A stretch of DNA of 64,000 nucleotides, taken from Mycobacterium saskatchewanense. Lineage in GTDB: Bacteria > Actinomycetota > Actinomycetes > Mycobacteriales > Mycobacteriaceae. The notes beneath the pieces are model-generated. The model worked only from the letters and a program-made list of their open reading frames with translations, searched no databases and was not told the origin of the DNA. A program made the translations under genes and the position numbers. The stretch spans positions 1,984,001-2,048,000 of the forward strand of contig NZ_AP022573.1 of the NCBI RefSeq assembly GCF_010729105.1, given 5' to 3'. Each line of letters opens with the position of its first letter. Position 1 is the first letter of the stretch. Below, piece after piece: positions 53,409 to 62,278 of the stretch.

Positions 53409-54611
53409 CTACGCGGGCGATCCGACCTGGACACCGAGGAGGTCGAGGGCGTTGTCGCGCATGATTTTTCGGACGTCGGCAGCGTTGAAGCCGTCGAGCT
53501 CTCGGGTAAAGGACACCGGCGACTCCAGGCCTTCGCCGTGCGGCCAGTCGGAACCGAACAGGATCTTGTCGACGCCGATGAATTCCGCCAGTTCGGTCAG
53601 GTCGTCCTCGTAGTAGGGCGCGATCCACACGTTCGTGCGCAATTGCGCGACCGGATCCTCGGGGAAGTGCCGGGGATAGTTGTTGGCCGCCTTCTTCAGC
53701 CGCTTGATCAGCCGATGCACGAAGTAGGAGCCGTTCTCGATGCTGACCGCCCTGAGCTCCGGGTGGCGGGTGAACACGCCGTGCACGATCATCGAGGCCA
53801 TCGTGTCGTGGATGGCGCGGTCGTCGAGGAGCAGCGTGTCCAGCGGGTCCTTTTCGCCGAACCCCTCGAATGTCGCCTTGCCGCCCCACTGCGCGGCGAT
53901 GTGCAGATACCCGCTGTCGCTGAGGTGAAAGCCGACGGGAACTCCCGCCTCGGCCAGCCGTGCCCAGACCGGGTCGTGAGCGGGATCACCCAGCGACCTC
54001 GGCTTCACCACGCCGGGCACCGGTGCCGGCCGCACCAGGACGAGCTTGGCGCCGCGCGCCAGCACGAACTCGACCTCTTCGACCGCCTTAGCGGGATCGG
54101 CGAGCGAGATGATCGGTGCGGCGATGACTCGGTGGTCGGGCCGGTCGAAGCCCCAATCCTCGTCGAGCCACAGGTTAAACGCGTGCACCGAGGCCATGGT
54201 CGCGTCGATGTCGTGCTTGAGGGCCTCCTCGACGCCGCACGCGAAAGTCGGCAACATGAAGACCGTCTCGATGTCCTGGGTGTTCATCACCGCGACCCGG
54301 GCATCCCGATTCTGGTATTCGGGGTGGGTTGCCAGCCGCTCGACCTTCATCAGCGAGGCCGGGTCGACGCCCTCGGGGATCGCGCCGCGGAAGAGCGAGT
54401 CCAGGCAGCCCGGCACGATGATCGGGTCGAAGGTGGGGTTGGGGACGAAGTGGTTGACGCGGTCCCCGATCACTGCCCAGGTCCGCTTGCCATCGCTGAG
54501 CATCTGCACGCCGCGGCGCTTGAACGCCTTGTCCAAGTGCCGGGTGAAAGCGTCGAGTGGCTCGTAATAGTGGTTGTCGACGTCGATCGCCAGATAACCC
54601 AATTGGCCCAT
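53409..54611 (-). CDS. Amidohydrolase family 2
   Basis: The 400-residue protein starts MGQLGYLAIDVDNHYYEP (the metal-site strand) and has HDPVWARLAEAGVPVGFHLS and KILFGSDWPHGEGLESP. I start it at 54611, where GGAAAGG has good spacing; the GTG at 54644 that overlaps the crotonase stop is also possible. The family often acts as a decarboxylase or ring-opening hydrolase. Confidence 0.82.
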   Translation of the reverse strand: MGQLGYLAIDVDNHYYEPLDAFTRHLDKAFKRRGVQMLSDGKRTWAVIGDRVNHFVPNPTFDPIIVPGCLDSLFRGAIPEGVDPASLMKVERLATHPEYQNRDARVAVMNTQDIETVFMLPTFACGVEEALKHDIDATMASVHAFNLWLDEDWGFDRPDHRVIAAPIISLADPAKAVEEVEFVLARGAKLVLVRPAPVPGVVKPRSLGDPAHDPVWARLAEAGVPVGFHLSDSGYLHIAAQWGGKATFEGFGEKDPLDTLLLDDRAIHDTMASMIVHGVFTRHPELRAVSIENGSYFVHRLIKRLKKAANNYPRHFPEDPVAQLRTNVWIAPYYEDDLTELAEFIGVDKILFGSDWPHGEGLESPVSFTRELDGFNAADVRKIMRDNALDLLGVQVGSPA

Positions 54612-54640
54612 GTCCATCCTTTCCGGTGCCATCGGCGAAC

Positions 54641-55483
54641 TCACGCATCGGTCGAACTGAGCGAAGGGAACCGGGGCGGCCGCTTCTCGAGGAAGCTGGT
54701 GATGCCCTCGATGACGTCCGGCCGTGGCATGGCCTCGTGGAGCAGCACCTCGGCGCGCGAAGTCGCCTCCGCCACATCGCGACTCGCGTCGCCGTACACC
54801 TGCCGCTTGATCACCGCCATCGACGCCGGCGAGCAGCTTCGCGCCATCTCCTCGGCGTAATCGAGCGTGCGCGCCATCAAGTCCTCGGGCGCGACGACCT
54901 CCTTCACCAGACCGAGCTCGGCCGCTTCCTCGGCGAGGAAGGTGCGGCCGCTCAGCAGCAGGTCGAGCGCGACGCCCCAGCTGGTCAGTCGCGGAAGGAT
55001 CCAGGAGATGCCAAACTCGGCGATCAGGCCGCGGCGAGCGAAGACGGCGGCGAACTTGGCCCCTGCGGCGGCGAACCGGATATCACACATCAGCGCCTGG
55101 GTGAGGCCGATACCGACGCAGGAGCCGTTGATGGCGGCGATGATCGGCTTGCGCAGCGCGGTGACAAAATGTGGCGGGCGCTCACCGACCAGGTCGGCCA
55201 GGTTTGTCTGCGCGGCCTTCTCGATGGTCTCGCCGTAGGTGGGCGCCGACGTGGCCGTGCCGAGGAACGCGCCGGCGCAGAATCCCCGGCCGCGGCCGGT
55301 CAGCACGATGACGCGGACGGCCGGGTCCCGTTCGGCGCGGTCGACGGCGGCGTAGAACCCGGCCGCGAGGTCGGGCCCCCAGGCGTTGAGGCGTTCCGGT
55401 CGATTGAACGTGAGGATCGCGACGCCGCTCGGCGTGGCTTCGTAGAGCACGGGTTCGTCGGAAGCGCCGTCGCTGCCGGGCAT
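54641..55483 (-). CDS. Enoyl-CoA hydratase/isomerase family protein 1
   Basis: The 280-residue protein has VLTGRGRGFCAGA and AINGSCVGIGLTQALMCDIR, the crotonase oxyanion loop. The position of the hydratase Glu144 (GGCELAM in rat ECH) is Thr here, so it may be an isomerase or hydrolase rather than a classical hydratase. It starts at an ATG at 55483 behind GAGGAGG and heads the operon that runs to 48679, under operator site 6. Confidence 0.82.
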   Translation of the reverse strand: MPGSDGASDEPVLYEATPSGVAILTFNRPERLNAWGPDLAAGFYAAVDRAERDPAVRVIVLTGRGRGFCAGAFLGTATSAPTYGETIEKAAQTNLADLVGERPPHFVTALRKPIIAAINGSCVGIGLTQALMCDIRFAAAGAKFAAVFARRGLIAEFGISWILPRLTSWGVALDLLLSGRTFLAEEAAELGLVKEVVAPEDLMARTLDYAEEMARSCSPASMAVIKRQVYGDASRDVAEATSRAEVLLHEAMPRPDVIEGITSFLEKRPPRFPSLSSTDA

Positions 55484-55539
55484 CTGCTGCGGCACCTCCT
55501 CGCGCTCCCCGTACTGGACCCATCCCGCTTTGTACGCAT

Positions 55540-55558
55540 TACTGTATACCTATCGGTA
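55540..55558. promoter_or_regulatory. TACTGTA-type operator, site 6
   Basis: TACTGTA-TACCT-ATCGGTA has a perfect left arm and a 4/7 right arm. It lies 57 bp before the ATG of the crotonase at 55483, the first gene of the amidohydrolase/synthetase/FadE operon. Confidence 0.55.
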
Positions 55559-55639
55559 CTGCGTTCCACAAGCGTCGGCGCGGCCGCACGAACCCGCGTC
55601 CAGCAGGGGATTTGGTTTCCCGGACGGCAGCGCCCGCGG

Positions 55640-55912
55640 CTAGCGCGAGACGCGCCCGCGGGTGACCAGTTTGACGATCCCGAGCAGGATCACCGCGCCC
55701 AACAGACAGGTCAAGAAAGAGAACAGCAGCCCGCCGCCGGACACGTTGACACCGAAGCCCCGCAGGAGAAAGCCACCGATTAAGCCGCCGATGATGCCGA
55801 CCACAATGTTGAGGACGATCCCCATCTGCGCGTCGGTGCGCATGATCTTGCTGCCGATCCAGCCCGCCAGTCCGCCGATGATGATCCAGCCGATGACACC
55901 CAGAGTGAGCAT
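55640..55912 (-). CDS. GlsB/YeaQ/YmgE-family membrane protein
   Basis: The 90-residue protein has three hydrophobic segments, starting LTLGVIGWIIIGGLAGWIG and ending VILLGIVKLVTRGR, with the Gly-rich GIIGGLIGGFLL typical of transglycosylase-associated stress proteins. The ATG at 55912 with AAAGG is preferred to the earlier M. It is not part of the catabolic pathway as far as can be seen. Confidence 0.85.
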   Translation of the reverse strand: MLTLGVIGWIIIGGLAGWIGSKIMRTDAQMGIVLNIVVGIIGGLIGGFLLRGFGVNVSGGGLLFSFLTCLLGAVILLGIVKLVTRGRVSR

Positions 55913-56005
55913 GTCCGCGATCCTTTCCAATACCCAGCAAGCGACTCAGACCGTATGCCCGCCGCGCGTCGGTTGTAACCCCGGCGTCACCGCGGCCCGA
56001 ATGCG

Positions 56006-57013
56006 TCACGCGCCGAGCAGACCGAGGCGGCGATAGGCCTTCTCGATCTGCGTCTTGGCCTCCGGCGGCAACTCGGCCTGCGGGGGGCGGGAATGAGCAT
56101 GGTCCCCGATCGGCAGGCCAAGCAGCGACGCGGAGTATTTGAAGGCGCCGCCCCAGTGGGTGAAGTAGTCCGGCCGCCCGGGGTAACAGGTCCACCAGGA
56201 GCCGAGGTCGATGTCGAACTGGTCCAGGCCGGAATCCCGCCCGTAGTCCATGGCCTCGACCAGCTTGTCGCTCCACACCAGCTCCCAGTACTCGGAAAGC
56301 AGTCTCCGTTGCGGAGTTTCGTACAGGTAACCGGCCGTGCCCAGCTGTGCCGCGGAGACGATGCCGTCGCGCAACCATCCGGCGCGATACACCGTCTTGT
56401 CACATTCCCAGAGCACCAGGTCCGGCGCCAGCTGATGCAGCAACCGGCTGCTGGCCGGCCGGAAGGCGCCCTCCTTGGTCGCGCACACCCCGGGCACCTC
56501 GTGATAGATCCGCGCGCTCTCCGCGGGGGACAGCACATAACCCGACGACGGCGAATTGAACATGCCCAGCGCGATGTCGGTGCGCGCCGCGATGTAGGCG
56601 AAGAACCGCAGCACGCCCTCGCCGCCGTGTGTTTCCATCATCGGCGTCTGGATGTAGGCGATGTCGGCACCGGCGTGCTGGGCGTGCAGCGTAAGTTCCA
56701 GGCAGTCCTTGGCCGTGATGGCCGACGTGCAGGCCTGCACGACGACGCCAGGATTGGCGTTGCGGCCCTCCTCGATTGCGACCTCCAGCAACCGTTTCCG
56801 CTCGGCGATGGTCAACGACCAGTATTCAGCGATCCCGCTGGTGCACCACAACATCGGGTGCCTGAGGTCGTGAACGCAGTAGCGCACCAGCGTCCGGTAA
56901 GCGTCCCAGTCGATCTCGTCACCGTCCGGCCCGTGGAACGGGGTGTAGAGCGAATCCCCGATTCCCCGCAGGGCCGTGCGCGCCCAGGTTCGCGCCTCGT
57001 CTGCAGTCGCCAC
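56006..57013 (-). CDS. DapA-like (dihydrodipicolinate synthase/N-acetylneuraminate lyase) aldolase
   Basis: The 335-residue protein has the (beta/alpha)8 lyase features: SGIAEYWSLTIAERKRLLEV, a Schiff-base Lys in CATKEGAF and the substrate loop MFNSPSSGY. The family forms or splits C-C bonds next to a 2-oxo acid. It starts at a GTG with GGGGAG upstream, 45 bp after the SDR stop, in an operon with the SDR under operator site 7. Confidence 0.8.
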   Translation of the reverse strand: MATADEARTWARTALRGIGDSLYTPFHGPDGDEIDWDAYRTLVRYCVHDLRHPMLWCTSGIAEYWSLTIAERKRLLEVAIEEGRNANPGVVVQACTSAITAKDCLELTLHAQHAGADIAYIQTPMMETHGGEGVLRFFAYIAARTDIALGMFNSPSSGYVLSPAESARIYHEVPGVCATKEGAFRPASSRLLHQLAPDLVLWECDKTVYRAGWLRDGIVSAAQLGTAGYLYETPQRRLLSEYWELVWSDKLVEAMDYGRDSGLDQFDIDLGSWWTCYPGRPDYFTHWGGAFKYSASLLGLPIGDHAHSRPPQAELPPEAKTQIEKAYRRLGLLGA

Positions 57014-57058
57014 AGTGCACTCCCCTTGTCGCTCAGACGTTTCCGCGGGACGGCCCGG

Positions 57059-57856
57059 TCAGGTGAAGTCGGAACCCCCGTCGACGTTGATGTTGGCGCC
57101 GGTCATGTAGGAGTTGCGTCGCGACGCCAGGAAAACGGCAACCGGCCCGACCTCTTCAGGCAGACCCGCGCGGGGCATCTGGGCTGGATGACCGAAGTGC
57201 TCGGCGATGGCGTCCATCAGGCGATAGGGGTCGTCCCCATCGACTCCGACCGACTTCGCCCACGCGACCAGCGATTCCGACGCAATGCTGCCGGGCGAGA
57301 CGACGTTGACCAGGATCTCGTCCTTGGCCAGCAGCAGGGAGAGGTTCTTCGAGACGCTCGTCAGCATCGCCTTGGCCGCGGTGTAGGCGGGCAGCATGAC
57401 GCTCTGCCGTTGGGTGGAGTGAGCCGAGAAGTTGACGATGCGGGCCCAGCGGGCCTTGCGTAGCAGCGGAAGCGCCGAACGTACGCAGCGCACCATGCCC
57501 ATCACACCGTCTTCTACGGATCGGCGCCACTGGTCGTCGGTCAGCTCCTCGAAGGCTCCCGGCGCACCCGGACCGACCGTATTGACGAGAACGTTCAGTT
57601 CGCCGTCCCACCGCTCGGCAAGTTCGGCGAACACGCCGTCGACCGCGCGCGCGTCGCCGATGTCGGCGCTGAGGCCGAGCGCCTCCCGGCTACCGCGACC
57701 GGTCAACTCCGTCACGGCCGAGTCGAGTGCGGCGCGGGTGCGGCCGATGACCGCCACCCGGGCGCCTTCTTCGGCGAGACAGCGGGCCGTCGCGAGACCC
57801 ATTCCGCGGCTACCACCGATCACGGCCGCGGCGGCGTTTGCCAGCCCGAGGTCCAC
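57059..57856 (-). CDS. Short-chain dehydrogenase/reductase
   Basis: The 265-residue SDR has the cofactor site IGGSRGMG, NTVGPG (in place of NNAG) and YTAAK as the active pair. The GTG at 57856 is the first codon. It leads the DapA-like gene in a leftward operon and is divergent from the TetR gene, with operator site 7 between. Confidence 0.85.
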   Translation of the reverse strand: MDLGLANAAAAVIGGSRGMGLATARCLAEEGARVAVIGRTRAALDSAVTELTGRGSREALGLSADIGDARAVDGVFAELAERWDGELNVLVNTVGPGAPGAFEELTDDQWRRSVEDGVMGMVRCVRSALPLLRKARWARIVNFSAHSTQRQSVMLPAYTAAKAMLTSVSKNLSLLLAKDEILVNVVSPGSIASESLVAWAKSVGVDGDDPYRLMDAIAEHFGHPAQMPRAGLPEEVGPVAVFLASRRNSYMTGANINVDGGSDFT

Positions 57857-57931
57857 GGCTCAGCCCGGAGACCCGTTAAACGGCTGGTGTCCGATCATCT
57901 TCGCCCATTCGGCCATAGGTATCAAAAAGCC

Positions 57932-57950
57932 TACGATAGGGATTACAGTA
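57932..57950. promoter_or_regulatory. TACTGTA-type operator, site 7
   Basis: TACGATA-GGGAT-TACAGTA has a 5/7 left arm and a perfect right arm. It lies between the SDR start (57856) and the TetR start (58116), as expected of an autoregulated TetR gene with a divergent target. Confidence 0.6.
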
Positions 57951-58115
57951 ACAGACGGCGAACCACACGAAAGCCGCGCCAGCAACCCCGCCCGAAGACG
58001 ACCGTGCGGCTGCCCGGACGTGTGATCGGATGGCCACCGGTAAGGTTGACGGTCGGAGCCCGACGGCGTCACCCGTTGGGACCGCCCAGGACATTCGTTG
58101 ATGGAGGTGCCCTCA

Positions 58116-58901
58116 GTGGCCAAGCAGGCGACGGCCGACAAGCGTCAACGACGCGAGCGTGGGTCCATCAATCCCGACGACATCATCACTGGCGCATTCG
58201 AACTCGCGGAGCAGGTGTCGATAGACAACCTGAGCATGCCCCTGCTGGGCAAGCACCTGGGTGTCGGGGTCACCAGCATCTACTGGTACTTCCGCAAGAA
58301 AGACGATCTCCTCAACGCGATGACCGACCGCGCCTTGAGCAAGTACGTGTTCGCCACCCCCTACGTCGAAGCCAGCGATTGGCGCGAGTCGCTGCGCAAT
58401 CACGCGCGCTCGATGCGGAAGACGTTCCTGGGCAACCCCATTCTGTGCGACCTGATTCTGATCCGGGCGGCGCTCAGCCCGAAGGCGGCGAGACTGGGCG
58501 CTCAGGAGATGGAGCGGGCGATCGCCAACCTGGTGGAGGCGGGCCTGTCGCCCGAGGACGCCTTCGACACGTACTCGGCGATGTCGCTGCACGTTCGCGG
58601 GTCGGTGGTGCTGCACCGGCTGTCGGAGAAGAATCAATCGCCGGACAGCGAATCGCGCACCTTTGAAGACACGATGGCGATCGATCCGGGAAGCACCCCG
58701 CTGCTTGCCCAGGTGACCGGGCAGGGACACCGCATCGGGGCCCCGGACGAAACCAACTTCGAATACGGCCTGGACTGCATCCTCGACCACGCCGGCCATC
58801 TGATCGAGAGGGGCGCCAAAGCCGCTGCACCCTCCCGCCAGCGGCGAGCGACCAAGTCACCCGTTCAGCGCGGAAGAAGCCGGGCGCCCGCTCCGAAGTG
58901 A
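58116..58901 (+). CDS. TetR-family regulator, candidate controller of the catabolic locus
   Basis: The 261-residue protein has an N-terminal HTH (LGKHLGVGVTSIYWYFRKKD, about residues 45-65) and a helical ligand-binding part with a C-terminal Ser/Arg/Pro-rich tail. GGAGG at 58103-58107 places the start at the GTG at 58116, not the earlier ATG. It is the only TetR gene in the window. The adjacent operator and the seven others with the same repeat make it the candidate repressor; the ligand may be an acyl-CoA intermediate. Confidence 0.85.
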   Translation: MAKQATADKRQRRERGSINPDDIITGAFELAEQVSIDNLSMPLLGKHLGVGVTSIYWYFRKKDDLLNAMTDRALSKYVFATPYVEASDWRESLRNHARSMRKTFLGNPILCDLILIRAALSPKAARLGAQEMERAIANLVEAGLSPEDAFDTYSAMSLHVRGSVVLHRLSEKNQSPDSESRTFEDTMAIDPGSTPLLAQVTGQGHRIGAPDETNFEYGLDCILDHAGHLIERGAKAAAPSRQRRATKSPVQRGRSRAPAPK

Positions 58902-58940
58902 GGGGGCACCACCTCCGCAATCTCGCGTGGCGGCGGCGAA

Positions 58941-59828
58941 CTAGGCCTCGGGCTCCGACACGTGGAAGTGCTCGTCGCGCAGCCGGAATGCCTCCTTGGC
59001 GCCGTGCTCGGCGCGCGTCTTGACGAAATTGAATTCGCCGGGGGCGAATTGCAGGTTAGTGCCGAAGGCGTGGAACAGATAGCTTGCGGTCTCCTCGCCG
59101 TGGTACACCTGGGTCTGTTCCACAAGCCGGAACGCCTCTTTGGCGATGACGACTCCGTCCGCGGGCATTTTCGCCGCCTTCTCGGCCCAGTATCGCGCGC
59201 GGGCCGTGACAGACCCGGAGTCACATGTCTCGGTGAAGATTCCGAGCCCCTCGATCTCGCCCGCCGGAATGATGTCTCCGGTCAGCAGCAACCGCCTGGC
59301 CAGGACCGGTCCCAGCCGGTGGAAGAACATGTGCAGGCTGCCGAGCGCAGGACCCAGGAAACGCGTCGCCGGCATGCCGATTCGTGTGTCGCGCGCGACG
59401 ACGGAGATGTCGGTCATCAATGCCATTTCGAATCCGCCGCCCAGCGCATACCCGGCGATCTCACCGACCGTCACCTTCGGAAAACCCATGAAGTTGTGGT
59501 AGAAGCCAAAAGACTTGCGATCCACGGTGAGTCGGCGACGTTGGCTGGGACGGCGCTCGGTTCCGGCCTCGTCGCCGGGCGCGCCGTACCAGCCGTAGGC
59601 ATTCTTCATGTCGGCTCCGGCGCTGAAGACGCCGCCGGCTCCCCGTAAGAGCACCACCGTGACGTCGTCATCTTCGGCCACGCGATCCAGATGGCGTGCG
59701 ACGGTCTCGCGCATGGCGGCGTCATAGGAGTTGCGTTGCGACGGATTGTTAAGTGTGATGGTCGCGATTCGCCGGTCGGGGTCGACCTCGAAGAGCACGC
59801 GGTCGTCCGAAGCGCCCGTGGCGGTCAT
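58941..59828 (-). CDS. Enoyl-CoA hydratase/isomerase family protein 2
   Basis: The 295-residue protein has LLRGAGGVFSAGADM and IAGYALGGGFEMALMTDISV, which keeps the Glu of classical hydratases (GGFEMAL), while the second acidic residue is absent in GMPATRFLG. It would add or remove water next to the CoA. It is coupled to the hotdog thioesterase by ATGA overlap. Confidence 0.85.
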   Translation of the reverse strand: MTATGASDDRVLFEVDPDRRIATITLNNPSQRNSYDAAMRETVARHLDRVAEDDDVTVVLLRGAGGVFSAGADMKNAYGWYGAPGDEAGTERRPSQRRRLTVDRKSFGFYHNFMGFPKVTVGEIAGYALGGGFEMALMTDISVVARDTRIGMPATRFLGPALGSLHMFFHRLGPVLARRLLLTGDIIPAGEIEGLGIFTETCDSGSVTARARYWAEKAAKMPADGVVIAKEAFRLVEQTQVYHGEETASYLFHAFGTNLQFAPGEFNFVKTRAEHGAKEAFRLRDEHFHVSEPEA

Positions 59829-60517
59829 TGGTCGGCCTCCTTTCGCCGCCTACCGAAGTCGAATCCGGTCAGCTTCTCCGGCGCCGATGCCAAGGTGTCG
59901 ACCTCACCCGTGCACAGCACCTCGTCGTCGAGCATCAGTCGCGCGATCGATGCGACGCCCCGCTCGCTCTGCTCTCGCGAGATGTCGAACCGCAGATCGC
60001 TCAGGACCGGTGTCGGCCGGCGGAACGTCACGGCCAGCGCGCGGGTCTTGCCGGAACGGCCGGTGACACAGTTGTGATGCTGGATGACGCAATCGAAGAA
60101 GACCCCCAGGAAGCCGCCGTGCACCAGGCCGGGCGGCCCCTCGTACACCAGCGGGAAGCAGACCCGCCCGCCCGCCCGCACGGAATCGAGGTGATCGAAC
60201 TCGTACTCGGGGAAGCACGGGTTGTACGAACCGATGTCGGTCGCATGGTTGAGATAGACCCGCCGCGGGTCGTCGGGGAGTTCTCCGATGCGCGGCGCGC
60301 TGTCGGGCGGGATCGCGCCGGCCAGCTCGCCCTCCCACTCGGCGAGCTTCACCAGCATGGCGTCCACCGTTGGATGAGGATGCTCGAGGGACAAAAGCAA
60401 TGAGCCCAGGCGCCGCAGGGCGCCCGCCGCGGCGACCGTCTGGGCAAGGGGCGTCTCGCCGAATCTGGCGTCGCGGGTCGGCGTCGAACCCGGCGCGGCC
60501 CGCCCCTCCAAGGCCAT
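59825..60517 (-). CDS. Hotdog-fold acyl-CoA thioesterase-like protein
   Basis: The 230-residue protein has an N-terminal extension and a hotdog core with YEGPPGLVHGGFLGVFFDCV, the PaaI/THEM4-type active helix (HGG). It would hydrolyse an acyl-CoA. It is the first gene of a leftward operon divergent from the crotonase at 60648, with operator site 8 between. Confidence 0.78.
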   Translation of the reverse strand: MALEGRAAPGSTPTRDARFGETPLAQTVAAAGALRRLGSLLLSLEHPHPTVDAMLVKLAEWEGELAGAIPPDSAPRIGELPDDPRRVYLNHATDIGSYNPCFPEYEFDHLDSVRAGGRVCFPLVYEGPPGLVHGGFLGVFFDCVIQHHNCVTGRSGKTRALAVTFRRPTPVLSDLRFDISREQSERGVASIARLMLDDEVLCTGEVDTLASAPEKLTGFDFGRRRKEADQ

Positions 60518-60603
60518 GATTCTCTCTTTCGCCGGGTCCGGCCCGGATATTCCGTCGGCAGACTTTCCTTGCTAACTTATACACCGTTGGCAATCGTATT
60601 GTT

Positions 60604-60622
60604 TACTGTATGGGTAACCGTA
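60604..60622. promoter_or_regulatory. TACTGTA-type operator, site 8
   Basis: TACTGTA-TGGGT-AACCGTA has a perfect left arm and a 5/7 right arm. It is 25 bp before the GTG of the crotonase at 60648 and 86 bp before the thioesterase start, so it can control both directions. Confidence 0.6.
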
Positions 60623-60647
60623 GCGGCAGGAGAGGCCGGTTTCGACA

Positions 60648-61469
60648 GTGAGTCACGAGGCCGACCCGCCGGGGGCCGACGGCTCGGTGACCGTGTCCCG
60701 CGACGGCGCGGTTCTACGAATCACACTTGATCGCACATCGCGCCGTAATTCGCTGACGCAGTTGATGATTGGCACGCTGGTGGATGCGCTCACCGACGCC
60801 GCCGTCGACGACTCCTTGCGAGCCATTCACCTGCGCGGCGCCGGCGACCACTTTTGCGCCGGCGTGGATTGGGTGAGCATCAACTCCCACGGCGGCTCGC
60901 GTCCCCGCGCCGGCGATCTCGTGCGGCGCATTCCGCACGCCGCCCATCGCGTGATCGAACTCGTCGGAACCGTCCAACTGCCCGTGGTCTGTAGCGTGCG
61001 GGGGTGGGCCGCCGGGTTCGGCTGCAATCTCGCACTGGCGGCCGATTTCTCCGTGGCCGCAACTGATGCCGTGTTCTGGGAACCTTTCATAAGCCGTGGC
61101 TTCAGCCCGGATTCGGGGTCCACCTGGTTGCTGCCCCGGCTGGTCGGCCTCGCCCGCGCCAGGCGGATGCTGCTCCTCGGCGAGAAGGTGAGCGGAACAG
61201 ATGCGGCCAACTGGGGCCTGATCCATCACGCGGTGGCACACTCGGGGCTCGACGACGCCGCCGAGGAGTTGCTGGACAGGCTTGCGAACGGGCCGACGGC
61301 GGCGATCGGGCTCGCCAAGCAGGCGATGGCGTTCGGTCAGCACGCGACGCTGCCTCAATCACTGGCACAAGAGCTGTTTAACCTCGAATTGACTTGCCGC
61401 ACCGGCGACTTCAAAGAGGGTTTGGATGCTTTTCGCCAGCGGCGCACACCGAAGTTCGAGGGCCGATGA
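60648..61469 (+). CDS. Enoyl-CoA hydratase/isomerase family protein 3
   Basis: The 273-residue protein has LRGAGDHFCAGVDW and VRGWAAGFGCNLALAADFSV; the position of hydratase Glu144 is Asn. It starts at a GTG and its stop overlaps the next crotonase ATG (ATGA). It opens a rightward operon of three crotonases and a synthetase. Confidence 0.82.
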   Translation: MSHEADPPGADGSVTVSRDGAVLRITLDRTSRRNSLTQLMIGTLVDALTDAAVDDSLRAIHLRGAGDHFCAGVDWVSINSHGGSRPRAGDLVRRIPHAAHRVIELVGTVQLPVVCSVRGWAAGFGCNLALAADFSVAATDAVFWEPFISRGFSPDSGSTWLLPRLVGLARARRMLLLGEKVSGTDAANWGLIHHAVAHSGLDDAAEELLDRLANGPTAAIGLAKQAMAFGQHATLPQSLAQELFNLELTCRTGDFKEGLDAFRQRRTPKFEGR

Positions 61470-62278
61470 CCGTTCCCGCGTTCCAGACCATCACTTACGA
61501 CGTCGACGGGCACACCGCCACCATCACGCTGAACCGACCGGACGCCTTGAACGCCCTGAGCCCACACATGATCACCGAACTTCGAACCGCCTACGACGCG
61601 GCCGAAAACGACGACAACGTGTGGTTGCTCGTCGTCACCGGCACCGGCCGCGCGTTCTGCACCGGGGCGGACGTCAAGGCCATTCCCGGCGACGGCAAGG
61701 TGATCTACGAACGGCCATACCTGTCGACGTACGAGCAGTGGGAGGCACCTCAGGAGGGAACTCCCCCGTTTCGGCGGATGGCCAAGCCGGTCCTGGCCGC
61801 GGTCAACGGCCTGTGCTGTGGCGCGGGGCTGGACTGGGTCACCACCTCCGACATCGTCATCGCCTCTGACCGTGCGACGTTCTTCGATCCCCATGTCAGC
61901 ATTGGCCTGGTGGCCGGACGCGAGCTGGTGCGGCTGGCCCGGGTGCTCCCCCGATCGGTCGCCCTGCGGATGGCGTTGATGGGCAAGCACGAGCGCATGG
62001 GCGTCGAACGCGCCCTGGAGCTAGGCCTGATCAGCGAGATCGTCGAACACGACAAACTCATGGAGCGGGCCCGTGAGATCGCCCGCATCGTGAACTCCAA
62101 TGCACCGCTGGCCGTGCGGGGGACGCGGCTGGCCATTCTGAAGGGTCTCGACCTGCCGCTGCACGAAGCCGAGATGCTCGCCGAAACCTTTCGCGAACGC
62201 GTCCTGAGGACCGAGGACGCGCTGGAGGGTCCCAAGGCATTCGTCGAGAAGCGGCCCCCCGATTGGAAATGTCGGTGA
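61466..62278 (+). CDS. Enoyl-CoA hydratase/isomerase family protein 4
   Basis: The 270-residue protein has TGTGRAFCTGADV and VNGLCCGAGLDWVTTSDIVI; the Glu144 position is Asp. It is coupled to crotonase 3 by ATGA. It resembles crotonase 5 in FFDPHVSIGLVAG versus FFDSHVSAGLVCA, so the two may be recent duplicates or partners. Confidence 0.82.
   Translation: MTVPAFQTITYDVDGHTATITLNRPDALNALSPHMITELRTAYDAAENDDNVWLLVVTGTGRAFCTGADVKAIPGDGKVIYERPYLSTYEQWEAPQEGTPPFRRMAKPVLAAVNGLCCGAGLDWVTTSDIVIASDRATFFDPHVSIGLVAGRELVRLARVLPRSVALRMALMGKHERMGVERALELGLISEIVEHDKLMERAREIARIVNSNAPLAVRGTRLAILKGLDLPLHEAEMLAETFRERVLRTEDALEGPKAFVEKRPPDWKCR

Noticed and set aside
53409..54644. GTG at 54644 as the amidohydrolase start
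   Set aside because: It overlaps the previous stop as GTGA but has no ribosome site, whereas the ATG at 54611 follows GGAAAGG; the choice is not certain.
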